This document shows positions 15,126-23,755 of a stretch of 24,334 bases of DNA, one piece after another. Every line of letters starts with the position of its first letter. The first letter of the stretch is position 1. The DNA lies in NCBI GenBank assembly GCA_964545895.1, contig CAZJHS010000045.1, forward strand, positions 1 to 24,334, given 5' to 3'. A program made the translations under genes and the position numbers. The stretch comes from UBA6183 sp964545895. Lineage in GTDB: Bacteria > Bacteroidota > Bacteroidia > UKL13-3. The notes beneath the pieces were generated by a model that worked only from the letters and a program-made list of their open reading frames with translations, made no database searches and had not been told where the DNA came from.

Positions 15126-18100
15126 CTATTTTAAAATGGTTACATTTCCGGTAACCTGCTTAAAGGTATCTTCAAAACCGGTGTAGGTAATTACGTAAAC
15201 ATACACTTCGTTTTGCAGTACTAACCCATTCAAATCCTTATCATTAAGCAATTGATGTTTATCTTTTGTTTCGAAAACCAACTGCCCCCAGCGGTTGTAT
15301 AAGCGCAGGTGATAATCTTTAACAAATACAGGAACTATGTTCCAATTATCGTTTATGGCATCGCCATTTGGCGAATATGCATTGGGTACATGCAACAATG
15401 GAGCTTGTTTTAACTCAATGGTATTTGATTGGCTGTTATATGAGTTTGGCGTATGCTCAGTAGCGGTAACTTGGTAATAAAAAATCCCTGTTTCTTTGTT
15501 CAATTGCACATCAGTGTAATTAGTTACGTGCATATCCGTTTCGGTAGTAGCTAACCTAAAATTAGTTTCGGTTAAATCGCGGGTATACAATTGATGCATT
15601 TGGGTACCTAATTCAAAATAGCTGTAGGTTGTCCAATTTAATTGATGCTCGAAAGGCTTAGTAGTTCCTTTTAATAACATGCTGCATGCATAATTACTGC
15701 TTTTAGGTCGTAAGCCACATGCATTTAGCGGTTCAATTACGTAGCAATAACGCTGCTTTTGCACATCAACATCGGTATCAACCCAAACCGAATCGGTTGG
15801 TGCTGTTGGTACACTGGCCAATAAAGTTTTAACCGAAGTAATGGGTTCGTACCTAAAAATTTCAGCCAAAGGCAAACTATCATTATGCCAGCTTAACTCA
15901 ATATCTTGGTTATTAATTACGGTTACATAATGCGGCAATACGCCTTGCGGATAAGCATCATCAGGCCAAGGCAAACACGTAAAATCTCCCGTATCAGTTG
16001 GTAGTCCGCAATAATCGTAAGCAATTAAAGCAAAGCAAGTGGTGTCGGTTAATTTATTGTTGATGGTTTGAATTATATCGTTTGTGTTGATAGCAGGGAA
16101 AGTTCCTACCAAACTATTCAATCCATTTTTTGATTGCTTAAGCAAACCAAAGTTTTTTAAATAATTGAGTTGCACAGGTTCTTTCCAACTAATGGCCACG
16201 TTAGCACCTGGTAAATTTTTAATACAATTAAGTACAGTGCTGGTGGCTGGTGGAGGTGGTAAAACCACCACATAAACAACTCCTGTATCTTTACGTGGGT
16301 ATGGGCAACTGTTATCTTGCACTTTAATATGCAAAGCCAAAGTATCGCCAATTTTATCGCATGATGGATTATACCAAATATTTACTGTGGCTTTTTTAAC
16401 GCCATTTACATGCGTAATGTTTACACCTTGTTCTTGTGTTAACGAACCCTTGTAGCTCACAAAAATTGAATCGAGCATATTGGCAATATTCATGTCCAAA
16501 ATATCCAATTGTGCTACCAGTGTATCGCCAGCAAAAACAGTATAAACGGTATCTTTAGCAAACCTAAAATCTAACGACAAAGCAGTATCAACTGCCGAAA
16601 TGCAAGATTGGCGCGAGTAGCCATTTATTTGGTTACAAACATTTACCGTAGCAATGCGGTAGCAGTAATTTTTAGTGGCAATGCTATCTAAATTTTTATG
16701 CGTAAAAGTGCTTAAACCTGTGCTTTTATTTAACTCGTCTAACTGGGTTAATGCGGTATCTTCAACCATAAACAATTTGATACTTTTAACATATTTGGCA
16801 TCTGTTTGAGTTAACCAATTGCTATTCCAATTTAGTATTACATCGTTTTCGCCACTCCGTTTTAAGCACTCCAGTTGGGTTACGGGCGTTGGCAATGGTT
16901 TTACAACAATGGTAATCGTTCCCGAACTGGTTTGAATGCCCTCGCAAGCATTATCGCGCAGGTTAAGTTTAATTTTAAACGTATCGGCCGAAAAAGCACA
17001 ATCGCTTAACCATTTTAGTTTTACATTTAATACCCCTGGCGAAACTTGCGTAGCCAATACTTGCGGTGCATTTGGCGCAACAAGGGTTGTTAATGTTCCT
17101 GATAGTTGGGTAATAAAAATAGAATCGAGGTTAGCATCTGTAATATTAAATGTGTAATTAAGCGAATCGGTTGTGGTTACATACAACGTAGTATCGCGCA
17201 TTACAGGCGGAAAAGGTGTTGGCCTTGCGTTAAACTTAAATACCGCATTATTACAACCACCTTGTGTTGGGTCGTACGGGCGTTTGCCATTATTTGTACG
17301 GCTATATGCATTGGGCGTTGTTGGCATATCTGAAAGTCCGCCACAGCCTGCACAAACCGATTGGTACACCACTCCTGCTTCATCAAAATGACTGGTTCCT
17401 CCATCCACATGCTCGTGCGAGTTTGGTCCACCAAAAAAGGTGGCATACCCCACATTGGCCAAATCTTTATTAAATATAATTAAGTAAAAATCCGAACCAT
17501 CAGTAGTACGCTGAAAAGCATCGGTGGTGGTAATTAAACCTGTTGTGTTTGATGTATTATTGTTGTGGCTATTATTAGCCGAACCTCCCCAACCGCTAAT
17601 GTATACACGGTCGCAATCATCAACCATAAAAGCAGAGAGCGAAATTTTTGGTACAGGACTACCCGACCCAAAAGCTGATTGAAGTACAATGCTATTTAAA
17701 TCTTCGGCAATAACCGATACAAAGTGCCTGCCATTGGTTTCGTGGTATACATTTCCAACCTTAGTTGTTGTACCAGCCGATTGCCCTGTAACATAAATGC
17801 GGTTTAAATTATCGGTAAATACAAAATAAGTTTGGTCGTAATTAGAAGTGCCTATGTATAAAATTTTATTAAGTGTAAACACCCCTGCATTTTGGGTAAA
17901 CTGTGCCAAAAAGCCATCGCAACCTCCATGGTATAAAAAGGTTCCGTTGGTTGATTGTTGGGGTAAATTATTACTTAATGTACCTCCGGTAACATACACT
18001 TTAGTTCCGTTTAATCTCAAACCATAAGCCGCATCAGCATCTGAGCCACCAATGTAAGTACCAAAAAGTAGGCTATTTAAATTGCTCGAAAATTTCAGAA

Positions 18101-19478
18101 ACAATCCATCAGAGTAACCACCACCATAAGTACTTTGTGAAGCATTGGGCAATGTTAATCCTGCTGATTGTGTGGTGGAAGCTACATACACATTTCCTGC
18201 TGCATCAAGCCTAATATCGCCACGGTAATCATCGCCATAATTGTATGATAATTGATTTTTTTTGGTGCTGGTGGTGTGCGAGTTTATGCCATCATCAAAC
18301 GAGCCTCCATAAAAAGTAGAAGCCAACAAACTGGTACCCGATGGATTTAGTTTGCATATAAAAATATCGTACGAACCATTAAAACTGGCATCGTAAGCGC
18401 CTTGTGTAGGAAAATTGTTTGATTGCGTAGAACCTAAAATATACAAGTTGCCTTGTGCATCGCAACTCATGCTATGTGGCTGGTCTGATGAGTTTCCACC
18501 TAAATAAGTGGCGTACAAAAGTTGTTGTCCGTTGGGCGAAAATTTAAGAATACCTGCATCGCGTGCACCACCATCATCAAACTGCGAACCACCTACAAAA
18601 TTAATTTGGTATGCTCCACTGGTTACCGGAAATCCAATGGCAAAAACAGTACCTCCACCGTAGGCATTTCCATCTTTATCATACGTAGCGGTGTAGCCAA
18701 AATTATCGGCCACCGAACCACTAAATGTACTAAACACAATAGATGGATCAATAACCAACGTATCGTTAAATGATTTACCTTTTGGGTTAATAATTTGGTA
18801 GCTTAACGTATCGTTTTGCAATACATAATTACTAATTACCTGTTGTTGCATTTGTTTGTTGCACACAAAACTTTCGGGCGCCAACTCTTTTAAATAACCT
18901 AAGCTATGTTGTACCACCAACTCGCCATTAACCAAGCTTGTTTTTTGTGCACCACGGTAAGCTAATTTTATGCTTTGGGTTGATGCATTTCCACGCACTA
19001 AAAAAGCAGATTTTACACCTCCATTTACGCCTTCTATTTCAAAATCAATGTTGGGATATATGTTTTGAAGTACAATTTTTTTATACCCTTTTACATTACT
19101 TGCCCACTTGGATTTATCGTTACCTAAATAGTAATTATACACGGTTTGATAAGGCATTTGCCCTATTGCGACAACGCTTGATTGTGGCTGAATAAAATCA
19201 ACAAACAAGGCATGTGCATTTACTTGTTCAATACTTTTATCGTGTTGCACGCGGTGCAATGCACCTTCATCATATAGGTTATAAACCAACCCTTGGGCGG
19301 TAACAAATAAATCGCCACCGGGTATATCAGCTTTAAATAAAATACGGTTATTCCACTGCCCTTTATTTTGTATAAAGCGCACTTCTTGTGCTGTTAGTTT
19401 TAAACTAAACAGCATAAGCATAAAAACACCAATATTTTTAATTGTATATTTCAACCCGTAACAAACAAATATAACCAT
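15126..19478 (-). CDS. Large T9SS-exported protein with SBBP beta-propeller repeats and type B C-terminal sorting domain
   Basis: The protein has 1450 residues. After a signal peptide (hydrophobic stretch ending KLTAQ, then EVRF) comes a DUF7948-like N-terminal domain starting FIQNKGQWN (about 30-240). SBBP-type beta-propeller repeats follow (about 245-760), with recurring T-Y-L-G-G-x-x-x-D, D-x-x-G-N-x-Y and F-P-x-x-x-G-A-Y units. Next are Ig/fibronectin-like domains (about 765-1360). The last 90 residues are the gliding-motility-associated type B sorting domain (PNAYSPNGDAINDNW, LYNRWGQLVFET, G-VTILK end). It is expected at or beyond the outer surface, as an adhesin or matrix component. The first ATG is used here, but the TTG at 19454 gives a neater signal peptide and lies just below a TATATTTG box. 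Its start is 15 bp from the divergent sirtuin gene. Confidence 0.92.
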   Translation of the reverse strand: MVIFVCYGLKYTIKNIGVFMLMLFSLKLTAQEVRFIQNKGQWNNRILFKADIPGGDLFVTAQGLVYNLYDEGALHRVQHDKSIEQVNAHALFVDFIQPQSSVVAIGQMPYQTVYNYYLGNDKSKWASNVKGYKKIVLQNIYPNIDFEIEGVNGGVKSAFLVRGNASTQSIKLAYRGAQKTSLVNGELVVQHSLGYLKELAPESFVCNKQMQQQVISNYVLQNDTLSYQIINPKGKSFNDTLVIDPSIVFSTFSGSVADNFGYTATYDKDGNAYGGGTVFAIGFPVTSGAYQINFVGGSQFDDGGARDAGILKFSPNGQQLLYATYLGGNSSDQPHSMSCDAQGNLYILGSTQSNNFPTQGAYDASFNGSYDIFICKLNPSGTSLLASTFYGGSFDDGINSHTTSTKKNQLSYNYGDDYRGDIRLDAAGNVYVASTTQSAGLTLPNASQSTYGGGYSDGLFLKFSSNLNSLLFGTYIGGSDADAAYGLRLNGTKVYVTGGTLSNNLPQQSTNGTFLYHGGCDGFLAQFTQNAGVFTLNKILYIGTSNYDQTYFVFTDNLNRIYVTGQSAGTTTKVGNVYHETNGRHFVSVIAEDLNSIVLQSAFGSGSPVPKISLSAFMVDDCDRVYISGWGGSANNSHNNNTSNTTGLITTTDAFQRTTDGSDFYLIIFNKDLANVGYATFFGGPNSHEHVDGGTSHFDEAGVVYQSVCAGCGGLSDMPTTPNAYSRTNNGKRPYDPTQGGCNNAVFKFNARPTPFPPVMRDTTLYVTTTDSLNYTFNITDANLDSIFITQLSGTLTTLVAPNAPQVLATQVSPGVLNVKLKWLSDCAFSADTFKIKLNLRDNACEGIQTSSGTITIVVKPLPTPVTQLECLKRSGENDVILNWNSNWLTQTDAKYVKSIKLFMVEDTALTQLDELNKSTGLSTFTHKNLDSIATKNYCYRIATVNVCNQINGYSRQSCISAVDTALSLDFRFAKDTVYTVFAGDTLVAQLDILDMNIANMLDSIFVSYKGSLTQEQGVNITHVNGVKKATVNIWYNPSCDKIGDTLALHIKVQDNSCPYPRKDTGVVYVVVLPPPPATSTVLNCIKNLPGANVAISWKEPVQLNYLKNFGLLKQSKNGLNSLVGTFPAINTNDIIQTINNKLTDTTCFALIAYDYCGLPTDTGDFTCLPWPDDAYPQGVLPHYVTVINNQDIELSWHNDSLPLAEIFRYEPITSVKTLLASVPTAPTDSVWVDTDVDVQKQRYCYVIEPLNACGLRPKSSNYACSMLLKGTTKPFEHQLNWTTYSYFELGTQMHQLYTRDLTETNFRLATTETDMHVTNYTDVQLNKETGIFYYQVTATEHTPNSYNSQSNTIELKQAPLLHVPNAYSPNGDAINDNWNIVPVFVKDYHLRLYNRWGQLVFETKDKHQLLNDKDLNGLVLQNEVYVYVITYTGFEDTFKQVTGNVTILK
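19466..19473 (-). promoter_or_regulatory. Candidate -7 box TATATTTG of the T9SS protein gene
   Basis: TATATTTG on the minus strand is an exact TAnnTTTG match. It lies inside the coding sequence if the ATG at 19478 is used, but only 11 nt before the TTG at 19454. This favours the shorter protein and a very short leader. No clear -33 TTTG was found. Confidence 0.45.
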
Positions 19479-19493
19479 ATAGAGTTAGTTTTT

Positions 19494-20186
19494 ATGAAAA
19501 TAGTTGTACTGACTGGTGCAGGCATTAGTGCCGAAAGTGGATTGCAAACTTTTAGAGGTTCGGATGGACTTTGGGAAGGCTATAATGTGTATGATGTGGC
19601 AACACCCGAAGCGTGGGCCAAAAATGCATCTATGGTGCAAACATTTTATAACATGCGCAGAAAAGCGGTGCTTGAGGCGCAACCCAATGCTGCGCATATT
19701 GCCTTGGCTAAATTGGCTCAACAAATGGATGTAAATATCATCACCCAAAACATTGATAACCTGCACGAGCGGGCCGGAAGCACAAACGTAATGCACTTGC
19801 ATGGCGAAATTACCAAAGCCCGAAGCACCAAAAACCCAACATTAATTTATGATATACCAAGTTGGGAATTAAAAATGACTGATACTTGCGAATTGGGTTC
19901 GCCTCTACGGCCACATATTGTTTGGTTTGGCGAGGCCGTGCCTTTAATTGAAGCCGCTGCCCAACTGGTAGCGCATGCAGACATGTTGGTGGTAGTGGGC
20001 ACATCATTGCAAGTATACCCTGCAGCAGGTTTGGTTGATTGTGTGCAACCAGGCGTGCCCGTTTTTGTAATCGACCCAAATACACCATCAACCCAAACAC
20101 CAAATGTAACTTACCTTAAACAGCCTGCAACTGTAGGCGTGCCGTTATGGATTAAAGAACATTTAGGCATAACATTACCTGAATAA
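19494..20186 (+). CDS. cobB: NAD-dependent protein deacylase (sirtuin, SIRT5-like, zinc site missing)
   Basis: This 230-residue Sir2 enzyme removes acyl groups from lysine using NAD+. Visible motifs are GAGISAESGL-TFR (8-21), TQNID (84-88), the catalytic His103 in HLHGE, LRPHIVWFGE, VVVGTSLQVYPAAGL and FVIDPN. Tyr52 and Arg55 in FYNMRRK match the Tyr-x-x-Arg pair of SIRT5/CobB class III sirtuins that binds succinyl or malonyl groups, so desuccinylation is likely. The small zinc module is reduced: between HLHGE and LRPHIVWF there is one Cys rather than four. That is in keeping with short Bacteroidota homologues and should not abolish activity. Its ATG is 15 bp from the divergent T9SS gene. A TATATTTC (19445-19452) may be part of its promoter. 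Confidence 0.93.
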   Translation: MKIVVLTGAGISAESGLQTFRGSDGLWEGYNVYDVATPEAWAKNASMVQTFYNMRRKAVLEAQPNAAHIALAKLAQQMDVNIITQNIDNLHERAGSTNVMHLHGEITKARSTKNPTLIYDIPSWELKMTDTCELGSPLRPHIVWFGEAVPLIEAAAQLVAHADMLVVVGTSLQVYPAAGLVDCVQPGVPVFVIDPNTPSTQTPNVTYLKQPATVGVPLWIKEHLGITLPE

Positions 20187-20301
20187 AACAATAGCGCTTC
20201 TGCCCTTTTAATAATGTTAACTAATGGTAGATAACAATTGGCGCTTTGATTTTTTTTTGCCAAAAAAAGTAGACACTTTTACCACAAAGAATTTTATACC
20301 C

Positions 20302-21678
20302 ATGGCAAAGATTTTAATAATTGACGATGAAAAAACCATCAGAACAACCCTAAAAGAAATTTTAGAGTATGAAGGTTATACAGTTGATGAGGCTGCTGAC
20401 GGTGCAACAGGCCTTGATAAGATAGAAAACGAAGAGTACGAAGCGGTTTTGTGTGATGTAAAAATGCCAAAAATGGATGGCATTGAGGTACTAACCAAAG
20501 CGCGCGAAATGGATGATGATGTACCTTTTATTATGATATCGGGTCATGGAACTATTGAAACTGCCGTTGAAGCAACCAAAAAAGGTGCGTATGATTTTAT
20601 ATCAAAACCACCAGATTTAAATCGCTTATTAATAACCTTACGCAATGCGATTGATCGCAAAAGCATGGTTATTGAAAACAAGGTTTTAAAACGTAAAGTT
20701 GGCAAAACCCGCGAAATTATTGGCGATAGCCCAGCTATTGCTAATATTATTGAAACCATTGAAAAGGTGGCTCCAACCGATGCACGTGTTTTAATTACGG
20801 GCGAAAATGGTACAGGTAAAGAGTTAGTAGCACGTTGGATTCACGAAAAAAGCAACCGTGCTAAAAACACTTTAATTGAGGTAAACTGTGCGGCTATTCC
20901 TACCGAGTTAATAGAAAGCGAATTGTTTGGCCACGAAAAAGGTGCCTTTACATCAGCCCTAAAACAACGTATTGGTAAGTTTGAACAAGCGCACGAAGCC
21001 ACTTTATTTTTAGATGAAATTGGCGACATGAGTTTAAGCGCACAAGCTAAAGTATTGCGTGCTTTGCAAGAAAATAAAATTACCCGTGTGGGTGGCGAAA
21101 AAGATATTGAAGTAAACGTACGTGTGATTGCAGCTACTAACAAAGATCTTTTAAAAGAGATTGAAAAGGGTAATTTCCGCATGGATTTGTACCACCGCTT
21201 AAGTGTTATTTTAATACACGTACCAAGCTTAAACGAGCGCAAGGATGATATTCCGTTATTGGCCGAAAAGTTTGTAAAAGAAGTGTGCGAAGATAGTGGC
21301 GTGCCTAAAAAAATGTTTACGCCCAATGCGCTTAACGAGTTAAAGAAAATGAACTGGAGTGGCAACATTCGTGAGTTACGTAACTTAGTAGAACGCTTGG
21401 TAATATTAAGCGGACAACGCATTACCGAGGAAGATGTAACTAAATACGCAAGCCCAAGTCATAGCCAAACTAACGAGAAAAGTGTGTTCGAAAAATTCTC
21501 GACTTTACAAGATTTTAAAGACCATGTAGAGAAGATTTTTATTGAAGAGAAGTTGAAGAAAAACGGATGGAATGTGGCTAAAACTGCTCAAGAAATTGAC
21601 ATACAGCGCAGCCATTTGTACAACAAAATTGAGAAATACAGCTTACGCAGAGGCGAAGTAAGCGAGATGAATTTATAA
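20302..21678 (+). CDS. NtrC-family sigma-54-dependent response regulator
   Basis: The three domains are in the classical order. The receiver (1-120) has Asp8-Asp9, phospho-acceptor Asp52 (LCDVKMP), Ser80 and Lys102. The AAA+ sigma-54 activator domain (about 138-365) has Walker A GENGTGKE (167-174), Walker B LFLDEIGD (235-242) and R-fingers near NFRMDLYHRL. The C-terminal Fis-type HTH (about 420-446) is WNVAKTAQEIDIQRSHLYNKI. I start at MAKILIIDDE (20302). An upstream in-frame ATG at 20224 would add 26 residues that belong to no domain. The sigma-54 contact loop reads GAFTSA instead of GAFTGA. No sensor kinase gene is next to it. The target genes are unknown, and I found no clear -24/-12 promoter in the window. 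Confidence 0.94.
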   Translation: MAKILIIDDEKTIRTTLKEILEYEGYTVDEAADGATGLDKIENEEYEAVLCDVKMPKMDGIEVLTKAREMDDDVPFIMISGHGTIETAVEATKKGAYDFISKPPDLNRLLITLRNAIDRKSMVIENKVLKRKVGKTREIIGDSPAIANIIETIEKVAPTDARVLITGENGTGKELVARWIHEKSNRAKNTLIEVNCAAIPTELIESELFGHEKGAFTSALKQRIGKFEQAHEATLFLDEIGDMSLSAQAKVLRALQENKITRVGGEKDIEVNVRVIAATNKDLLKEIEKGNFRMDLYHRLSVILIHVPSLNERKDDIPLLAEKFVKEVCEDSGVPKKMFTPNALNELKKMNWSGNIRELRNLVERLVILSGQRITEEDVTKYASPSHSQTNEKSVFEKFSTLQDFKDHVEKIFIEEKLKKNGWNVAKTAQEIDIQRSHLYNKIEKYSLRRGEVSEMNL

Positions 21679-21685
21679 CAGCATA

Positions 21686-21716
21686 TTACGCGGCCAACCG
21701 AAGGTTGGCCGCGTAA
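21686..21716 (+). terminator. Perfect 14-bp GC-rich hairpin after the response regulator gene
   Basis: TTACGCGGCCAACC (21686-21699) pairs perfectly with GGTTGGCCGCGTAA (21703-21716) around a GAA triloop. It starts 7 bp after the stop and ends 16 bp before the Sua5 start. There is no T tract on either side, so it may be a factor-assisted terminator, an RNA-stability or attenuation hairpin, or an intergenic palindromic repeat. Confidence 0.6.
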
Positions 21717-21732
21717 CTTAGCAATCCACCCC

Positions 21733-22707
21733 ATGGTTGGAACCGATATACAACAAGCAGCGCATTTTTTATCAGCAGGAGAATTAGTAGCTATACCTAC
21801 CGAAACGGTGTATGGCTTGGCTGCTAATGCGTTTAATCCAAATGCCGTTACTAAAATTTACGAGGCCAAAAACCGGCCAAGTTTTAACCCCTTAATTATA
21901 CATACCAACAGCTTACAAAGGCTTGCCGATTGGGGGTTAACTTTTCCTGAAAAAATGATTACGTTGGCCAAGCATTTTTCGCCTGGGCCACTTACTTATG
22001 TTATTCCTAAAAGCAATCAAATACCCGATATTGTTACAGCTGGCACACCTGCCGTGGCGGTACGTATTCCTAATCATGCGGTAACTTTAGCATTGTTAGC
22101 ACAACTACCCTTTCCGTTGGCAGCACCAAGTGCCAACCCAAGCGGCTATGTTAGCCCAACATCGGCTATGCATGTGCAACAACAATTAGGCAGTAAAATA
22201 CCTTATATTTTAGATGGTGGAGTTTGTTCGGTTGGTGTTGAATCAACCATTATTAGTTTTTTAACCGAACCACCAACCTTGCTTAGGCATGGTGGTGTAA
22301 GCCTAGAACAACTGGAAGCTGTTATTGGTAAAATAATTGATAAACCAGGCGAAGCAGGCGAAAAAATTGTAACTGATAATCCGGTTGCACCGGGCCAATT
22401 GGCTAGGCATTATGCTACCCATCACCCACTTTTACATACCCAACCACAGGCACACATCAATAAGTACGACCCTAATCGAATTGGCATCATTTCATTTAAA
22501 ACCACGTATCCTAACATTCCATTAAGCCATCAATTTGTACTTTCTGAAAACGGAAATTTAAACGAAGCAGCCCAACAACTTTTTGCGGCTATGCGTTTGG
22601 TTGATGCCTTAGATATTGATGTAATTTTAGCCGAAAAATTCCCCAACGAAGGTCTTGGCCGCGCCATTAACGACAAACTTAAACGAGCTTCTATACAGGA
22701 GGATTGA
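21733..22707 (+). CDS. sua5: L-threonylcarbamoyladenylate synthase, Sua5 type
   Basis: This enzyme makes threonylcarbamoyl-AMP from threonine, bicarbonate and ATP, the first step of t6A formation at position 37 of ANN-decoding tRNAs. The YrdC domain (about 5-200) shows IPTETVYGLAANA, KIYEAKNRPSFNPL, FSPGPLTYV, VAVRIPNH, AAPSANPSG, VSPTSAMHV and VGVESTII. A linker (PVAPGQLARHYATHHPL) leads to the C-terminal Sua5 domain (about 235-324), so this is the long Sua5 form rather than short TsaC. It starts with ATG, 16 bp after a perfect hairpin. Its TGA stop is also the first three bases of a heptamer array, so the repeat has reached the very end of the gene. Confidence 0.96.
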   Translation: MVGTDIQQAAHFLSAGELVAIPTETVYGLAANAFNPNAVTKIYEAKNRPSFNPLIIHTNSLQRLADWGLTFPEKMITLAKHFSPGPLTYVIPKSNQIPDIVTAGTPAVAVRIPNHAVTLALLAQLPFPLAAPSANPSGYVSPTSAMHVQQQLGSKIPYILDGGVCSVGVESTIISFLTEPPTLLRHGGVSLEQLEAVIGKIIDKPGEAGEKIVTDNPVAPGQLARHYATHHPLLHTQPQAHINKYDPNRIGIISFKTTYPNIPLSHQFVLSENGNLNEAAQQLFAAMRLVDALDIDVILAEKFPNEGLGRAINDKLKRASIQED

Positions 22708-22795
22708 GTGATTAGTTATGAGTGTTGAGTTATGAGTGTTAAGTTATGAGTTATGAGTTATGAGTTATGAGTTATGAATATTGAATTAAAGGTTA
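22705..22795 (+). repeat. Heptanucleotide tandem array (TGAGTTA family, passing into AAGGTTA)
   Basis: Thirteen 7-bp units run in unbroken register from the Sua5 stop codon: TGAGTGA, TTAGTTA, TGAGTGT, TGAGTTA, TGAGTGT, TAAGTTA, then four TGAGTTA, TGAATAT, TGAATTA, AAGGTTA. Most fit NNNGTTA. There is no coding potential. It is a heptamer array like the short tandemly repeated sequences described in cyanobacteria. Confidence 0.93.
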
Positions 22796-22803
22796 AAGGC
22801 TTC

Positions 22804-22830
22804 TCACAGAAATCACAGAAAATCACAGAA
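22804..22830 (+). repeat. Short TCACAGAA direct repeats
   Basis: Three TCACAGAA units (starting at 22804, 22813 and 22823; spacing 9-10 bp) lie between two heptamer arrays. They resemble the CACAACGA/CACAAAGG core of the composite element at 5216 and 23856. Confidence 0.7.
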
Positions 22831-22856
22831 GAGTTAGCTCCATTTTAAATACCATG

Positions 22857-22912
22857 GCCAATAGCCAATAGCCAATAGCCAAAGGCTAATAGCTAACAGC
22901 CAACAGCCAAAA
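22857..22912 (+). repeat. Heptanucleotide tandem array (GCCAATA family)
   Basis: There are eight units in register: three GCCAATA, then GCCAAAG, GCTAATA, GCTAACA, GCCAACA and GCCAAAA. It ends 12 bp from the map stop codon. The unit length is the same as in the TGAGTTA array 60 bp away, but the sequence is unrelated. Confidence 0.9.
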
Positions 22913-22924
22913 TCGGCATCCTGC

Positions 22925-23689
22925 TTAATTCCAAATTTCGTTTTTTGAGGTAAGAATAATTGGTTGGTTATCGGTTACTACAATGGTATGTTCGTGTTGC
23001 GCCATGTATCCACCTTTATTGCCCACCATAGTCCATCCATCAGAAGTGGTAATAGCTTGTGATGATTGGGTAGAAATAAATGTTTCTATAGCTACAACAG
23101 AATTTTTCTTGAATCGGGCTAAGTTAAAACGATCGCGGTAATTGGTAATTTCAGCAGGTTCTTCGTGCAAACTTCTTCCTACACCATGTCCGCAAAGGTT
23201 GCGCACCACTTTAAAACCAAGCTTATTGGCTTCAGTTTCCATAATATGGCCAATATCGGCAATTTTAACACCACCTTTTATTTGACTAATTGCTTTACGT
23301 AATATGTCTTTAGAGGCATCCACTAATTTTTGATGACCGTTTTTATCCTCGCCAATCACAAACGAAGCCCCGTTATCCGACCAAAATCCATTTAACTCGG
23401 CCGAAACATCAATATTTATTAAATCGCCATCCTTTAAAATACGGTGGGTTGATGGTATGCCGTGGCAAAACTCATTGCCCACACTAATGCAGGTAAACCC
23501 AGGAAATTTATAGGTTACATACGGTGCCGAATTTGCACCAAAATCTTTCAATAGGCGCGCGCCAAAATCGTCTAACTCTTTAGTTGATATGCCAGGCTGG
23601 GCAAAGTCTTTCATGGCTTTTAAAGTATAAGCAACAGCCTCGCTCACTTGTTGCATACCCACCCACTCCGATTCTTTGGTTATAGTCAT
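22925..23689 (-). CDS. map: Methionine aminopeptidase, type I
   Basis: This cytosolic metalloenzyme removes the initiator Met from new proteins. At 254 residues it is the usual length of the short type I form without an N-terminal extension. All active-site residues are visible: His76 (FCHGIPS), metal ligands Asp94 (NIDVSAELNG), Asp105 (WSDNGASF), His168 (CGHGVGRSLHE), Glu202 (AIETFIST) and Glu233 (QHEHTI). It starts with ATG and has no Shine-Dalgarno. The gene stands alone, with heptamer arrays beginning 12 bp after its stop and about 67 bp before its start. No terminator hairpin was seen downstream; its transcript would run into the repeat region. Confidence 0.97.
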   Translation of the reverse strand: MTITKESEWVGMQQVSEAVAYTLKAMKDFAQPGISTKELDDFGARLLKDFGANSAPYVTYKFPGFTCISVGNEFCHGIPSTHRILKDGDLINIDVSAELNGFWSDNGASFVIGEDKNGHQKLVDASKDILRKAISQIKGGVKIADIGHIMETEANKLGFKVVRNLCGHGVGRSLHEEPAEITNYRDRFNLARFKKNSVVAIETFISTQSSQAITTSDGWTMVGNKGGYMAQHEHTIVVTDNQPIILTSKNEIWN

Positions 23690-23755
23690 TTAATGGTTGT
23701 GTTTAGTTATCACAAATTAATGCAATAATGTTTTAGGATGAAAGAAGTTTAATGT

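Noticed and set aside
20224..20301. 26-residue N-terminal extension of the response regulator
   Set aside because: The receiver domain begins at MAKILIIDDE. The extra residues are not domain-like, and the ATG at 20302 is the normal start for the family.
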